DNA of 64,000 nt, taken from assembly GCF_029714305.1 (NCBI RefSeq), contig NZ_CP121647.1, forward strand, positions 2,376,501 to 2,440,500, given 5' to 3'. Shown one piece after another: positions 22,827-31,370 of the stretch. A program made the translations under genes and the position numbers. A model generated the notes under the pieces. The model had not been told where the DNA came from and made no database searches. It saw nothing but the letters and a program-made list of their open reading frames with translations. How positions within the stretch are numbered: position 1 is the first letter of the stretch; each line of letters opens with the position of its first letter. The DNA comes from Bradyrhizobium sp. CB3481 (GTDB lineage: Bacteria > Pseudomonadota > Alphaproteobacteria > Rhizobiales > Xanthobacteraceae).

Positions 22827-25790
22827 TCAGTTCCTTTGCGATTGATCGGGATTAACGGTTCGCTGCGCGTCGAGGCTCATCGCGAGGACCCGGGCAACAT
22901 GCAGTGCGGCACGGTTCGCGCCGTCCTTGATCTGGTGGCGGCAGGAGGTGCCGTCGGCAACGATCAGCGCCGCCGCATCGGCGCGGCGCACCGCCGGCAA
23001 TAGCGACAGCTCGGCCATTTCGATCGAAGCCTGATAGGTGTCGGCGCCATAGCCGAACGCACCGGCCATGCCGCAGCAACTGGATTCAATGGTCTCGACA
23101 CTGAGATCCGGAATGAGGCGAAGTATCTTTTCGACCGGCTTGAACGCGCCGAATGATTTTTGATGGCAGTGGCCGTGAACCAGCGCTTTCACCGGCATCG
23201 CACCGAGCGGCAGCTTCAGGCGGCCGGCCTCCGCCTCGCGAACCAGAAATTCCTCGAACAGCAAGGCGTGCGCGCTGACGCTCCTGGCGTCATTGTCCGA
23301 GCGAAGCGAGAGCAATTCGTCGCGCAGCGTCAGGAGACAGCTCGGCTCCAGTCCGACAATGGGCATCCCGCGCGCAGCGAACGGCGCGTAGGCCGCGACC
23401 AGCCGGTCCAGCTCGCTGCGCGCCTGTTCGACCAGACCGGCCGAGAGGAACGTTCGCCCGCAGCACAGCGCACGGCCCTGGTCCGCGGGCCTTGGGAGAT
23501 GCACACGAAATCCGCCTTCCACCAGAACATGCAGGGCCGCCGTGAGGTTCTCGCTTTCGTAGTAGCGGTTGAAGGTGTCGGCGAACAGCACGACTTCGCG
23601 GCCGTCGGCAGGGCCGAAGGCTTCGACATCCGGCCTGAACACGTCGCGGCGGAACGCCGGCAGCGTGCGTTTCGCGCTGATGCCGGCAAGCTTCTCGAAC
23701 AGGCTGCGCAATAGCGGACTGTTGTTGCGCCGGTTGGCGATCGACGCAAAGCGCGAGGCCAGACCAGCATAGCGCGGCAGATAGCCGACCAGCCGGTCGC
23801 GCAGCGAGAGGCCGTGCCTTGCCGCGCGCGCCGCCAGCACCTCGATTTTCATCTTGGCCATGTCGACGCCGGTCGGACATTCATGCCGGCAGGCCTTGCA
23901 GGAGACGCAGAGTTTTAGCGTCTCCATCATCTCGTCCGAAGCCAGCGCATCCGGCCCCAACTGCCCGGAGATCGCAAGACGCAACGTATTGGCGCGGCCT
24001 CGCGTGACATCCTTCTCGTTGCGGGTCGCGCGATAGGACGGGCACATCACGCCGCCCTCGAGCTTCCGGCAGGCGCCGTTGTTGTTGCACATCTCGACCG
24101 CACCCTGAAAGCCGCCGCCCGCGCCAGGATAGGCCGACCAGTCGAGCACGGTCTTCAGTTCGCCAACGCGATAATCCGGCCGATAGCGGAACAGCGAGCG
24201 GTCGTCCATTTTCGGCGGATCGACGATCTTGCCGGGATTGAGCAGATGGTCCGGATCGAAGCGCTGCTTGATTTCCCGGAAATCGGCGACGATGCGGGAG
24301 CCGAACATCGCTTCATGGAATTCGGAGCGCACCAGCCCATCGCCATGCTCGCCGGAATGCGAGCCCTTGTATTCGCGCACCATCGCGAAGGCCTCTTCGG
24401 CGATGGCGCGCATCACCTTGACGTCCTTCTCGAGCTTCAAATTGAGGACAGGGCGCACATGCAGGCAGCCCTCGGAGGCATGCGCATACATGGTGCCGCG
24501 CGTGCCGTGTTTGGCGAAGACCGCATTGAGCCGCTCGGTATAGTCGGCGAGGTGAGGCAGCGGCACGGCGCAGTCTTCGACAAAGGAGACCGGCTTTCCC
24601 TCCTGCTTCATCGACATCATGACGTTGAGGCCGGAGGTGCGAAAATCCGCAATCGCCGTCTGCGTCGCGGGCTCGACGACGTCGACCACGCCGCCCCATT
24701 TGCGCGGCGGATGGTTCCAACCGAAACCGAGGTCCGACATCAATTCGGAAAGCTGTTTCAGCTTTTGCAGATTGTCGGCCTGATCCTCTTCGGCAAATTC
24801 GACGATCAGGAGCGCATCCGGATCGCCGCGCACGGTCGCCTCGATCACGGGCTTGAACATCGCGATATCGCGCCCGAGCGCGATCATGGTGCGATCGACC
24901 AGCTCCACCGCGATCGGCCGCAGCTTCACCAGATGCTGCGCCGCGTCCATCGCCTCGTAGAAGCTGCCGAAATGGCAGACGCCGAGCACCTTGTTGCGGA
25001 TGACGGGCCATAGCTTGAGCTCGACCTGCGTCGTGAAGGCCAGTGTCCCCTCGGAGCCGACCAGGAGATGCGCCATGTTGTTCGGTGCATTGCGCGGCAC
25101 CAGCGCATCGAGATTGTAGCCGCCGACCCGGCGCTGCACCTTCGGAAATCGCTCCGATATTTCGGCGGCCTCGCGCTCGCCGAGATCGAGCATGTCGCGG
25201 AACAGGGCTAGGCCGCTCTGCGGCGAGTGCACCCGCGCGAGATCCCGTGGCACTTCGCCGAAATGCAGCCGCGTGCCGTCGGCCAGCGCCGCATCCATCG
25301 ACAGCGTGTTGTCGCGCATGGTGCCGTAGCGCAGCGAGCGGCCGCCGCAGGAATTGTTGCCGGCCATGCCGCCGATCGTGGCGCGCGAGGCGGTGGACAC
25401 ATCGACCGGAAACCACAGCCCGTGCTTTTTCAGTTGCCGGTTGAGGTCGTCGAGCACGACGCCCGGCTCGACTACGCAAGTGCGGTTTTCGACGTCCAGG
25501 GAGAGCAGGCGGTTCAGGTGCTTGGAAAAGTCGACGACGATACCTTCATTGATGGTCTGGCCGCATTGCGAAGTGCCGCCGCCACGGGGGGTGACTACGC
25601 GGCCCTCGTCTTTGCAAATGGCGAGCGTCGTCAGCGCCTCGTCCAGGCTGCGCGGCACCACGACCGCCGCCGGCACGATCTGGTAGAAGGAGGCGTCGGT
25701 CGCGTAGCGGCCGCGGCTGAAGGGATCGAACAGGACCTCGCCGGTCAGGTTCGACCGCAGGCGGCGTTCAAGCGGTGAGGCGTTCTTCAT
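22827..25790 (-). CDS. FAD-linked 2-hydroxyacid dehydrogenase fused to Fe-S and CCG domains (GlcD-GlcF/Dld-II type)
   Basis: A 987-residue fusion. Residues about 30-280 are the FAD PCMH domain (TPRGGGTSQCGQTIN, GGMAGNNSCGGRSLRYG). A C-terminal oxidase cap follows to about 530 (HSGEHGDGLVRSEF). Two 4Fe-4S sites lie in CNNNGACR/CP and CVSCKACRHECPTG, and the Cys-rich CCG region (CCGRTF, HCHQKSFG, SSCCGMAGAFGYG) ends the protein. It oxidises a D-2-hydroxyacid such as lactate, glycolate or 2-hydroxyglutarate and passes electrons to a membrane or flavoprotein acceptor. The ATG at 25790 was preferred; a GTG at 25844 is possible. It is coupled to the glcG-like gene. Confidence 0.92.
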   Translation of the reverse strand: MKNASPLERRLRSNLTGEVLFDPFSRGRYATDASFYQIVPAAVVVPRSLDEALTTLAICKDEGRVVTPRGGGTSQCGQTINEGIVVDFSKHLNRLLSLDVENRTCVVEPGVVLDDLNRQLKKHGLWFPVDVSTASRATIGGMAGNNSCGGRSLRYGTMRDNTLSMDAALADGTRLHFGEVPRDLARVHSPQSGLALFRDMLDLGEREAAEISERFPKVQRRVGGYNLDALVPRNAPNNMAHLLVGSEGTLAFTTQVELKLWPVIRNKVLGVCHFGSFYEAMDAAQHLVKLRPIAVELVDRTMIALGRDIAMFKPVIEATVRGDPDALLIVEFAEEDQADNLQKLKQLSELMSDLGFGWNHPPRKWGGVVDVVEPATQTAIADFRTSGLNVMMSMKQEGKPVSFVEDCAVPLPHLADYTERLNAVFAKHGTRGTMYAHASEGCLHVRPVLNLKLEKDVKVMRAIAEEAFAMVREYKGSHSGEHGDGLVRSEFHEAMFGSRIVADFREIKQRFDPDHLLNPGKIVDPPKMDDRSLFRYRPDYRVGELKTVLDWSAYPGAGGGFQGAVEMCNNNGACRKLEGGVMCPSYRATRNEKDVTRGRANTLRLAISGQLGPDALASDEMMETLKLCVSCKACRHECPTGVDMAKMKIEVLAARAARHGLSLRDRLVGYLPRYAGLASRFASIANRRNNSPLLRSLFEKLAGISAKRTLPAFRRDVFRPDVEAFGPADGREVVLFADTFNRYYESENLTAALHVLVEGGFRVHLPRPADQGRALCCGRTFLSAGLVEQARSELDRLVAAYAPFAARGMPIVGLEPSCLLTLRDELLSLRSDNDARSVSAHALLFEEFLVREAEAGRLKLPLGAMPVKALVHGHCHQKSFGAFKPVEKILRLIPDLSVETIESSCCGMAGAFGYGADTYQASIEMAELSLLPAVRRADAAALIVADGTSCRHQIKDGANRAALHVARVLAMSLDAQRTVNPDQSQRN

Positions 25791-25864
25791 CCCAAATCCA
25801 AAGTGATCCAGAGGCTGTTGTAATCCCTCCACGGGATTATGCACTTTTTATTCGGATGAATTAC

Positions 25865-25880
25865 ATTATGAATTCATAAT
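25865..25880. promoter_or_regulatory. Perfect 16-bp palindrome upstream of the hydroxyacid dehydrogenase
   Basis: ATTATGAATTCATAAT is perfectly self-complementary and lies 75 bases before the dehydrogenase ATG, in the short gap after the gntR gene. The position and AT-rich symmetry fit an operator for the adjacent FCD-type GntR protein. Confidence 0.55.
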
Positions 25881-25887
25881 CGGCAAG

Positions 25888-26619
25888 CTAGCCGGCGGCG
25901 CCGGCCGTCCCATTGGCGTCGCTTGCGGTGGCCAAGTGCTCGATAGCGGCGCTTCGCTTGTTGCGCAAATGCTGGAACAGGATGTCGCTCAGCTCGCTTC
26001 CGGCGCGGCGGCGTAGCGCATCCAGGATCGCCTCGTGCTCGCGCATCGCCTCGCCCCAGCGCTGCCGCTTGCGGGCGAAATTGGCCGAATAGCGCACGCG
26101 GCGGATCCGGCCGGCGAAGCTGGCGTAGGCTGTGCGCAGGGCTTCGTTGCGCGCGGCGGCGACGATGCTCTCGTGAATGCGCTGGTTGACCTGAAAATAG
26201 CCGTGCATGTCGCTGTTGAGGTAGTGGCCGTACATCTCATAATGCAGCCGCTCGATCGCTGCGATTTCCTTGTCGGTGATGGCCTCGCAGGCCAGGCGTC
26301 CGGCGAGGCTTTCCAGGCCGGCCATCACGTCGAAAAGCTCCTCGAGATCGCGCTCGCTGAGCTGGCGCACCCGTGCGCCGCGATTGGGCAGAAGGTCGAT
26401 CAGGCCTTCCGCCGCCAGGACCTTGAGGGCCTCGCGCAGCGGCGTCCTGGAGATTCCGAGCATCTCGCAAAGTTGCCGCTCCGGAACGCGCGCGCCATCC
26501 GGAATGTTGCCTTCGACGACATAGTCGCGAAGCCGCAGCAGGATTTCGCCGTGCAGCGAGGTTTCCTGGCGGTCGGATGGAGTGATCGGCACTCCGGTTT
26601 CGGGAATCGTGGATTTCAT
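25888..26619 (-). CDS. GntR-family (FCD) transcriptional regulator
   Basis: A 243-residue regulator. The winged helix (about residues 20-90) includes ERQLCEMLGISRTPLREALK, and the FCD domain (about 100-225) includes LFDVMAGLESLAGRLAC and the metal-ligand-type helix QVNQRIHESIVAAA. The ATG at 26619 is the likely start; the 25 residues upstream lie in the divergent promoter region. The gene reads toward the dehydrogenase and away from the glyoxylate aminotransferase gene at 26742. It probably controls both through the palindrome at 25865-25880 and AT-rich sites in the divergent gap. Confidence 0.9.
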   Translation of the reverse strand: MKSTIPETGVPITPSDRQETSLHGEILLRLRDYVVEGNIPDGARVPERQLCEMLGISRTPLREALKVLAAEGLIDLLPNRGARVRQLSERDLEELFDVMAGLESLAGRLACEAITDKEIAAIERLHYEMYGHYLNSDMHGYFQVNQRIHESIVAAARNEALRTAYASFAGRIRRVRYSANFARKRQRWGEAMREHEAILDALRRRAGSELSDILFQHLRNKRSAAIEHLATASDANGTAGAAG

Positions 26620-26741
26620 TTGCACAACAGTAGTTTGCGAAAATCGCGGCGTCGACGTTACAAATCGAATACCAAATTTCGGTTGAAAAGACAAAAAATG
26701 AATGCAAAATGATCGCCAAGACGATGTTTGGGAGGTTTGTC

Positions 26742-27944
26742 ATGCGCCAAGGACGGCATTTTCTGCAGATTCCAGGACCCAGCCCGGTCCCGGAGCGGGT
26801 TCTTCGCGCGATGGACATGCCGGTGATCGATCACCGCAGCGCCCAGTTCGCCGAGCTCGGGCGGGCGGTGCTGGAAGGCAGCCAGAAGATTTTCCAGACC
26901 TCCGGACCGGTGGTGATCTTCCCGTCGTCGGGGACGGGCGCCTGGGAGGCGGCCATCGTCAACACGCTGTCGCCGGGCGACAAGGTATTGATGGTGGAGA
27001 CAGGCCATTTTGCGACCCTGTGGCGCCAGATGGCAGGCCGCTTCGGGATCGAGGTCGATTTCATCGCTGGCGATTGGCGTCGCGGCGCCGACCCCGCCCA
27101 GATCGAGGCCCGGCTCGCGGACGATGCGGCGCACACCATCAAGGCGGTGATGGTCGTGCATAACGAGACCTCGACCGGCGCGACCAGCCGTATCGCCGAC
27201 ATCCGCGCCGCGATCGACCGGACCGGCCATCCCGCCTTGCTGATGGTCGACACCATCTCCTCGCTGGGGTCGGTCGACTATCGGCACGACGAATGGAAGG
27301 TCGATGTCAGTGTCAGCTGCTCGCAAAAGGGTTTCATGCTGCCGCCGGGCCTCGGCTTCAACGCCATCTCGGAGAAGGCCCGCGCCACCGCCAAAACCAA
27401 CCGGATGCCGCGCTCCTACTTCGATTGGGAGGAGATGCTGAAGCCGAATGCGAAGGGCTTCTTCCCCTATACGCCGGCGACAAACCTGCTCTATGGGCTG
27501 CGTGAAGCGATTACCATGCTGCTCGAGGAGGGGCTTGACCAGGTGTTCGCCCGTCATCAGCGGCTCGCCGCGGCGACGCGTGCCGCGGTCAATCACTGGG
27601 GGCTGGAGGTGCTGTGCCAGGAACCCCTTGAATATTCGCCCGTGCTGACGGCCGTGTTGATGCCGCCGGGTCACGACGCCGACCAATTCCGCCAGGTCGT
27701 CCTCGATCGCTACAACATGTCGCTCGGCTCAGGTCTGTCCAAGGTCGCAGGAAAGGTGTTCCGCATCGGGCACCTCGGCGAATGCAATGAGCTGACGCTG
27801 CTCGGTGCGTTGACCGGTGTGGAGATGGGATTGTCGGTCGCCGGCGTGCCGCATCGCGCAGGCGGCGTGGCGGCCGCGATGAGCTATCTCGAAGGCCGAA
27901 CGGAAACCAACAATCCCACGCCACTCAAGGTGGTGGGCAGGTGA
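26742..27944 (+). CDS. Serine/alanine-glyoxylate aminotransferase family, paralog 1
   Basis: A 400-residue PLP class-V aminotransferase. It starts RQGRHFLQIPGPSPVPERVL, with PSSGTGAWEAAIVNTL (cofactor phosphate loop), VVHNETSTGA, MVDTISSLGS (Asp to the PLP nitrogen) and SCSQKGFMLPPG, whose Lys carries PLP. The ATG at 26742 has GGAGG 6 bases upstream. The enzyme transfers the amino group of serine or alanine to glyoxylate, making glycine and hydroxypyruvate or pyruvate. It stands divergent from gntR and the hydroxyacid dehydrogenase and upstream of a TTT transporter. A second paralog is at 31371. Confidence 0.9.
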   Translation: MRQGRHFLQIPGPSPVPERVLRAMDMPVIDHRSAQFAELGRAVLEGSQKIFQTSGPVVIFPSSGTGAWEAAIVNTLSPGDKVLMVETGHFATLWRQMAGRFGIEVDFIAGDWRRGADPAQIEARLADDAAHTIKAVMVVHNETSTGATSRIADIRAAIDRTGHPALLMVDTISSLGSVDYRHDEWKVDVSVSCSQKGFMLPPGLGFNAISEKARATAKTNRMPRSYFDWEEMLKPNAKGFFPYTPATNLLYGLREAITMLLEEGLDQVFARHQRLAAATRAAVNHWGLEVLCQEPLEYSPVLTAVLMPPGHDADQFRQVVLDRYNMSLGSGLSKVAGKVFRIGHLGECNELTLLGALTGVEMGLSVAGVPHRAGGVAAAMSYLEGRTETNNPTPLKVVGR

Positions 27945-28084
27945 TGCACGCAAGCGGATCGAATTTTGTCGGTCCGTTTGAGGAGACATCGGTCGCGAAT
28001 TCCGTCGGCTGTTGACGTTGTCAGCGAAGCCGCCGGAGCAATCAAAAACATCAGGCGTAAGCGCCAGAGATCACGGAGAGGAAT

Positions 28085-29068
28085 ATGCGCAAGGTAACAG
28101 GCATCGCCGTTGCACTGGCATTTGCTGCGAGTGCGGCGCCGGCGCTGGCATGGGAGCCGACGAAACCGGTCGAGATCGTAGTCGCGGCGGGCGCCGGTGG
28201 CGCCTCGGATCAGATGGCCCGCATGATGCAGGCGGCGATCCAGAAGAACGGCCTGATGAAGGCGCCGATCGTAGTGTCTCTGAAGGGCGGGGCTTCCGGT
28301 GCCGAAGCGCTGATGTACATGAAGTCCAGCGAGGGCGACGCCAACAAGGTGCTGATCGCCTATTCGCTGATCTACATGCTGCCGCTGTCGGCGAAAATCC
28401 CCTTCAACTGGCGCGATCTCACGCCGGTGGCCGTCGTGGCCATGGACCAGTTCGTGCTGTGGGACAATGCGGCCGGCCCGAAGTCGGTCAAGGATTTCAT
28501 CGCGGCGGCGAAGGCGGCGCCATCGCCCTTCAAGATGGGTGGCACCGGTTCGAAGCGTGAGGACCATGTGCTCACGGTTTTCATGGAAAAGCAGACCGGC
28601 GCCAAATTCTCCTATCTGCCGTACAAATCCGGCGGTGAGGCCGCTACGCAGTTGGTTGGCAACCACACCGAGGCGAACGTCAACAATCCAAGCGAAAATC
28701 TCGAAGTCTGGCGTGCCGGTCAGGTCCGCGCGCTCTGCGTGTTCGACAAGGAGCGAATTTCCTACGCGGCCAAGGTGACCGAAGCGCAATCGTGGAACGA
28801 TATTCCGACGTGCAAGGAAGAAGGTCTCGACGTGCAGTATCTGATGCTGCGCGCGATGTTCCTGCCCGGCAAGGTGACGCCGGAGCAGCAGGCGTTCTAT
28901 GTCGACCTGTTCCAGAAGGTGGCGCAGACGGCCGAGTACAAGGAGTACATGGAGAAGCAAGCGCTCAAGCCGATCTTTCTCAAGGGGCAGGAGATGATCA
29001 AATTCCTCGAAGAGGATGACGCGCTGAACAAGTCGCTGATGACGGAAGCAGGATTTGCCGCGCGGTGA
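28085..29068 (+). CDS. tctC: TTT transporter binding protein TctC, system 1
   Basis: A 327-residue periplasmic receptor with signal VALAFAASAAPALA. It belongs to the TctC group but is unlike the standard Bug sequence: after the signal it reads WEPTKPVEIVVAAGAGGASD, followed by LMYMKSSEGDANKVLIAYS and FKMGGTGSKREDHVLTVFM. It is followed by its own permease genes tctB and tctA and is clearly paralogous to the protein encoded at 35048-36043 (most residues identical, signal peptides different). The ligand is unknown; the surrounding genes suggest a small hydroxy- or oxo-acid. Confidence 0.9.
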   Translation: MRKVTGIAVALAFAASAAPALAWEPTKPVEIVVAAGAGGASDQMARMMQAAIQKNGLMKAPIVVSLKGGASGAEALMYMKSSEGDANKVLIAYSLIYMLPLSAKIPFNWRDLTPVAVVAMDQFVLWDNAAGPKSVKDFIAAAKAAPSPFKMGGTGSKREDHVLTVFMEKQTGAKFSYLPYKSGGEAATQLVGNHTEANVNNPSENLEVWRAGQVRALCVFDKERISYAAKVTEAQSWNDIPTCKEEGLDVQYLMLRAMFLPGKVTPEQQAFYVDLFQKVAQTAEYKEYMEKQALKPIFLKGQEMIKFLEEDDALNKSLMTEAGFAAR

Positions 29069-29131
29069 GCGTTCGTCCTCCCCGCGTTGCTCCACCATCG
29101 ATCACAGATCTCGAAACCAGCGCAATAGATC

Positions 29132-29674
29132 ATGTCCAACACTGATATTGAAATCGTTGTCGAAGATCCGACCGCTCCGGAAGACAATTCTCCCGCGATA
29201 TCAAGCACCCGGGTCGTCGACATTGTGGCGTCGCTGTTGTTGCTGCTGCTGGCGCTGACGCTTGGCTTTGACAACTGGCGCACCGGCGCTGGCTGGGAGA
29301 CGACCGGTCCGCAACCCGGTTATTTCCCGTTCTACCTTTCCGTCATCCTTGCCGGCGCCAGTCTCTATGGCCTGGTCGCCGCGTTCTTCTCGCGCAAGGA
29401 AGCGAGCGAGACGTTTGTCACCCAGGCGCAGCTGCGCCGCGTGCTGGCGGTGTTCGTGCCGACGGTGCTGTTTGTCCTCGCCACCCAGTTTCTTGGCCTC
29501 TATGTCGCGAGCTTCCTGCTGATCTCCAGCTTCATGCGGTTGGTCGGCAAGATCGCGTGGTGGAAGTCGCTGCTGACTGCTTTCATCTTCGCCGCCGCGA
29601 TGTTCGTGACCTTCGACGTCGCCTTCGATGTCATCATGCCGAAGGGCCCGCTCGAAGCGGCGCTCGGCCGCTAG
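29132..29674 (+). CDS. tctB: TTT transporter small permease TctB, system 1
   Basis: A 180-residue membrane protein with four hydrophobic spans (the first is VASLLLLLLALTLGFDNW) and the GPQPGYFPFYLSVIL motif typical of TctB. The first 25 residues are acidic and cytoplasmic. It starts 63 bases after tctC and ends 10 bases before tctA, forming tctCBA. By hand comparison roughly 25 positions differ from the paralog at 38836-39378. Confidence 0.92.
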   Translation: MSNTDIEIVVEDPTAPEDNSPAISSTRVVDIVASLLLLLLALTLGFDNWRTGAGWETTGPQPGYFPFYLSVILAGASLYGLVAAFFSRKEASETFVTQAQLRRVLAVFVPTVLFVLATQFLGLYVASFLLISSFMRLVGKIAWWKSLLTAFIFAAAMFVTFDVAFDVIMPKGPLEAALGR

Positions 29675-29684
29675 GAAGCCTGCC

Positions 29685-31196
29685 ATGGAAGCGTTCGGAT
29701 TGCTGCTGCACGGCTTCGCCGTTCTGATGACCTGGAAGATCATCACCTTGATGATCGTTGGGCTGGTGCTCGGCATCTTTGTCGGCGTACTGCCCGGCCT
29801 CGGCGGTCCCAACGGCGTCGCGATCCTGCTGCCGCTGACCTTCACGATGGACCCGACCTCGGCCATTGTGATGCTGTCCTGCATCTACTGGGGCGCGCTG
29901 TTCGGCGGCGCCATCACCTCGATCCTGTTCAACATCCCCGGCGAAGCCTGGTCGGTCGCGACCACTTTCGACGGCTACCCGATGGCGCAGCAGGGCAAGG
30001 CGGCGGAAGCGCTGACCGCCGCCTTCACCTCGTCGTTCATCGGCTCGCTGGTCGCGGTGATGCTGATCACGTTCCTGGCGCCGATGATCTCCTCGTTCGC
30101 GCTGAAGTTCGGGCCGCCGGAGTTCTTCGCGGTCTATCTGCTCACTTTTTGCTCGTTCGTCGGCCTCGGCCGCGAGGCCAAGCACAAGACGGTGATTTCG
30201 ATGTCGCTCGGCCTTCTGCTCGCCGGCATCGGGATGGATACGGTCTCCGGCCAGCTCCGCATGACATTTGGTTCTTCGGAACTGCTGCGCGGCGTCAATT
30301 TTCTGGTCGCCGTCATCGGCCTGTTCGGCATCAGCGAGATCCTCTTGACCATGGAGGAGCGGCTGGCGCTGCGCGGCCACGCGGCCGGCATCTCGCTTCG
30401 GGTGGTGCTGTCGGTCTGGAAGGACCTGCCGAAATACTGGGTGACGCTGGTGCGCTCCTCCTTCATCGGCTGCTGGCTCGGCATCACCCCGGGCGGCGCG
30501 ATCGCCGCCTCCTTCATGGGCTATAACCTCGCCAAACGCTTTTCGAAGGATCAGGACAGTTTTGGCAAGGGCCGCATCGAGGGCGTGTTCGCGCCGGAGA
30601 CCGCGGCGCATGCCTCGGGCACCTCGGCGCTGCTGCCGATGCTGGCGCTCGGCATACCCGGCTCCGGCACCGCGGCGATCCTGCTCGGCGGCTTGATGGT
30701 GTGGGGCCTCAATCCCGGGCCGCTGCTGTTCGTCGAGCACAAGGACTTCGTCTGGGGCCTGATCGCCTCGATGTATCTCGGCAATGTCGTCGGCCTCGTG
30801 CTGGTGCTGACCACGGTGCCGATCTTTGCCTCGATCCTGCGGGTGCCGTTCGCGGCGGTGGCGCCGATGATCGTGGTGTCCTGCGCGATCGGGGCGTACG
30901 CGATCCAGAACGCGATGTTCGACATCTGGCTGATGCTGGGCTTTGGCATCGTCGGTTACGTCTTCAAGAAGATCGGGATTCCCCTGGCGCCGTTCACGCT
31001 GGCGCTGGTGCTCGGCAACCGCGCCGAGGATGCGTTCCGCCTGTCGATGATCGGCGCCGGCGGCGATCTCAAGGTGTTCTGGTCGAACGGCTTGGTCGGT
31101 TCGATCACGACGCTGGCGATCGTGCTGCTGTTTTGGCCGGTGATTGACAGGATCATCAGCGGCGCCGGAAAGCTCATGCGGCCGGCGCAGGCTTAA
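29685..31196 (+). CDS. tctA: TTT transporter large permease TctA, system 1
   Basis: A 503-residue permease with about twelve membrane spans. The two family signature loops are present, GVLPGLGGPNGVAILLPLTF near residue 40 and the inverted-repeat partner ALGIPGSGTAAILLGGL near residue 325, together with GITPGGAIAASFMGYN. The ATG at 29685 matches the paralog's MEA-LGLL start; the upstream in-frame extension overlaps tctB and is a shadow. The core is almost identical to the TctA at 39415-40926, whereas both ends differ. Confidence 0.95.
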   Translation: MEAFGLLLHGFAVLMTWKIITLMIVGLVLGIFVGVLPGLGGPNGVAILLPLTFTMDPTSAIVMLSCIYWGALFGGAITSILFNIPGEAWSVATTFDGYPMAQQGKAAEALTAAFTSSFIGSLVAVMLITFLAPMISSFALKFGPPEFFAVYLLTFCSFVGLGREAKHKTVISMSLGLLLAGIGMDTVSGQLRMTFGSSELLRGVNFLVAVIGLFGISEILLTMEERLALRGHAAGISLRVVLSVWKDLPKYWVTLVRSSFIGCWLGITPGGAIAASFMGYNLAKRFSKDQDSFGKGRIEGVFAPETAAHASGTSALLPMLALGIPGSGTAAILLGGLMVWGLNPGPLLFVEHKDFVWGLIASMYLGNVVGLVLVLTTVPIFASILRVPFAAVAPMIVVSCAIGAYAIQNAMFDIWLMLGFGIVGYVFKKIGIPLAPFTLALVLGNRAEDAFRLSMIGAGGDLKVFWSNGLVGSITTLAIVLLFWPVIDRIISGAGKLMRPAQA

Positions 31197-31280
31197 GGGG
31201 CAAAGCAGCACTGAAGCCCGTTGCCTGGAGGGGGCGCTCATCGGCGATATTCCCCTCGGCCAGGCCCCGATTCTATTGCA

Positions 31281-31370
31281 TTGACAGTCCGACCCCGGAG
31301 GGGGACAACCCGGCGAAATAGTGATATTCGACCGTCTCGCGAAACCGAGACACTACCGGGAAGGACGCCT
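31281..31370 (+). promoter_or_regulatory. Promoter and leader hairpin before aminotransferase paralog 2
   Basis: TTGACA at 31281-31286 is a good -35 box, with a weak GACAAC at about the right spacing (31304-31309). In the leader, GTCTCG (31334-31339) and CGAGAC (31346-31351) form a perfect hairpin with loop CGAAAC, just before the GGGAAGG ribosome site. The leader does not match any riboswitch class I know, including glycine riboswitches. Confidence 0.45.

Noticed and set aside
29634..31241. A 535-codon minus-strand frame opposite tctA
   Set aside because: It is antisense to the clearly homologous TctA, and the product is a Gln/His/Arg-rich shadow.
31197..31370. Glycine riboswitch before the aminotransferase gene
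   Set aside because: The metabolic fit was tempting, but the conserved glycine-aptamer core is not present; only a simple hairpin is seen.
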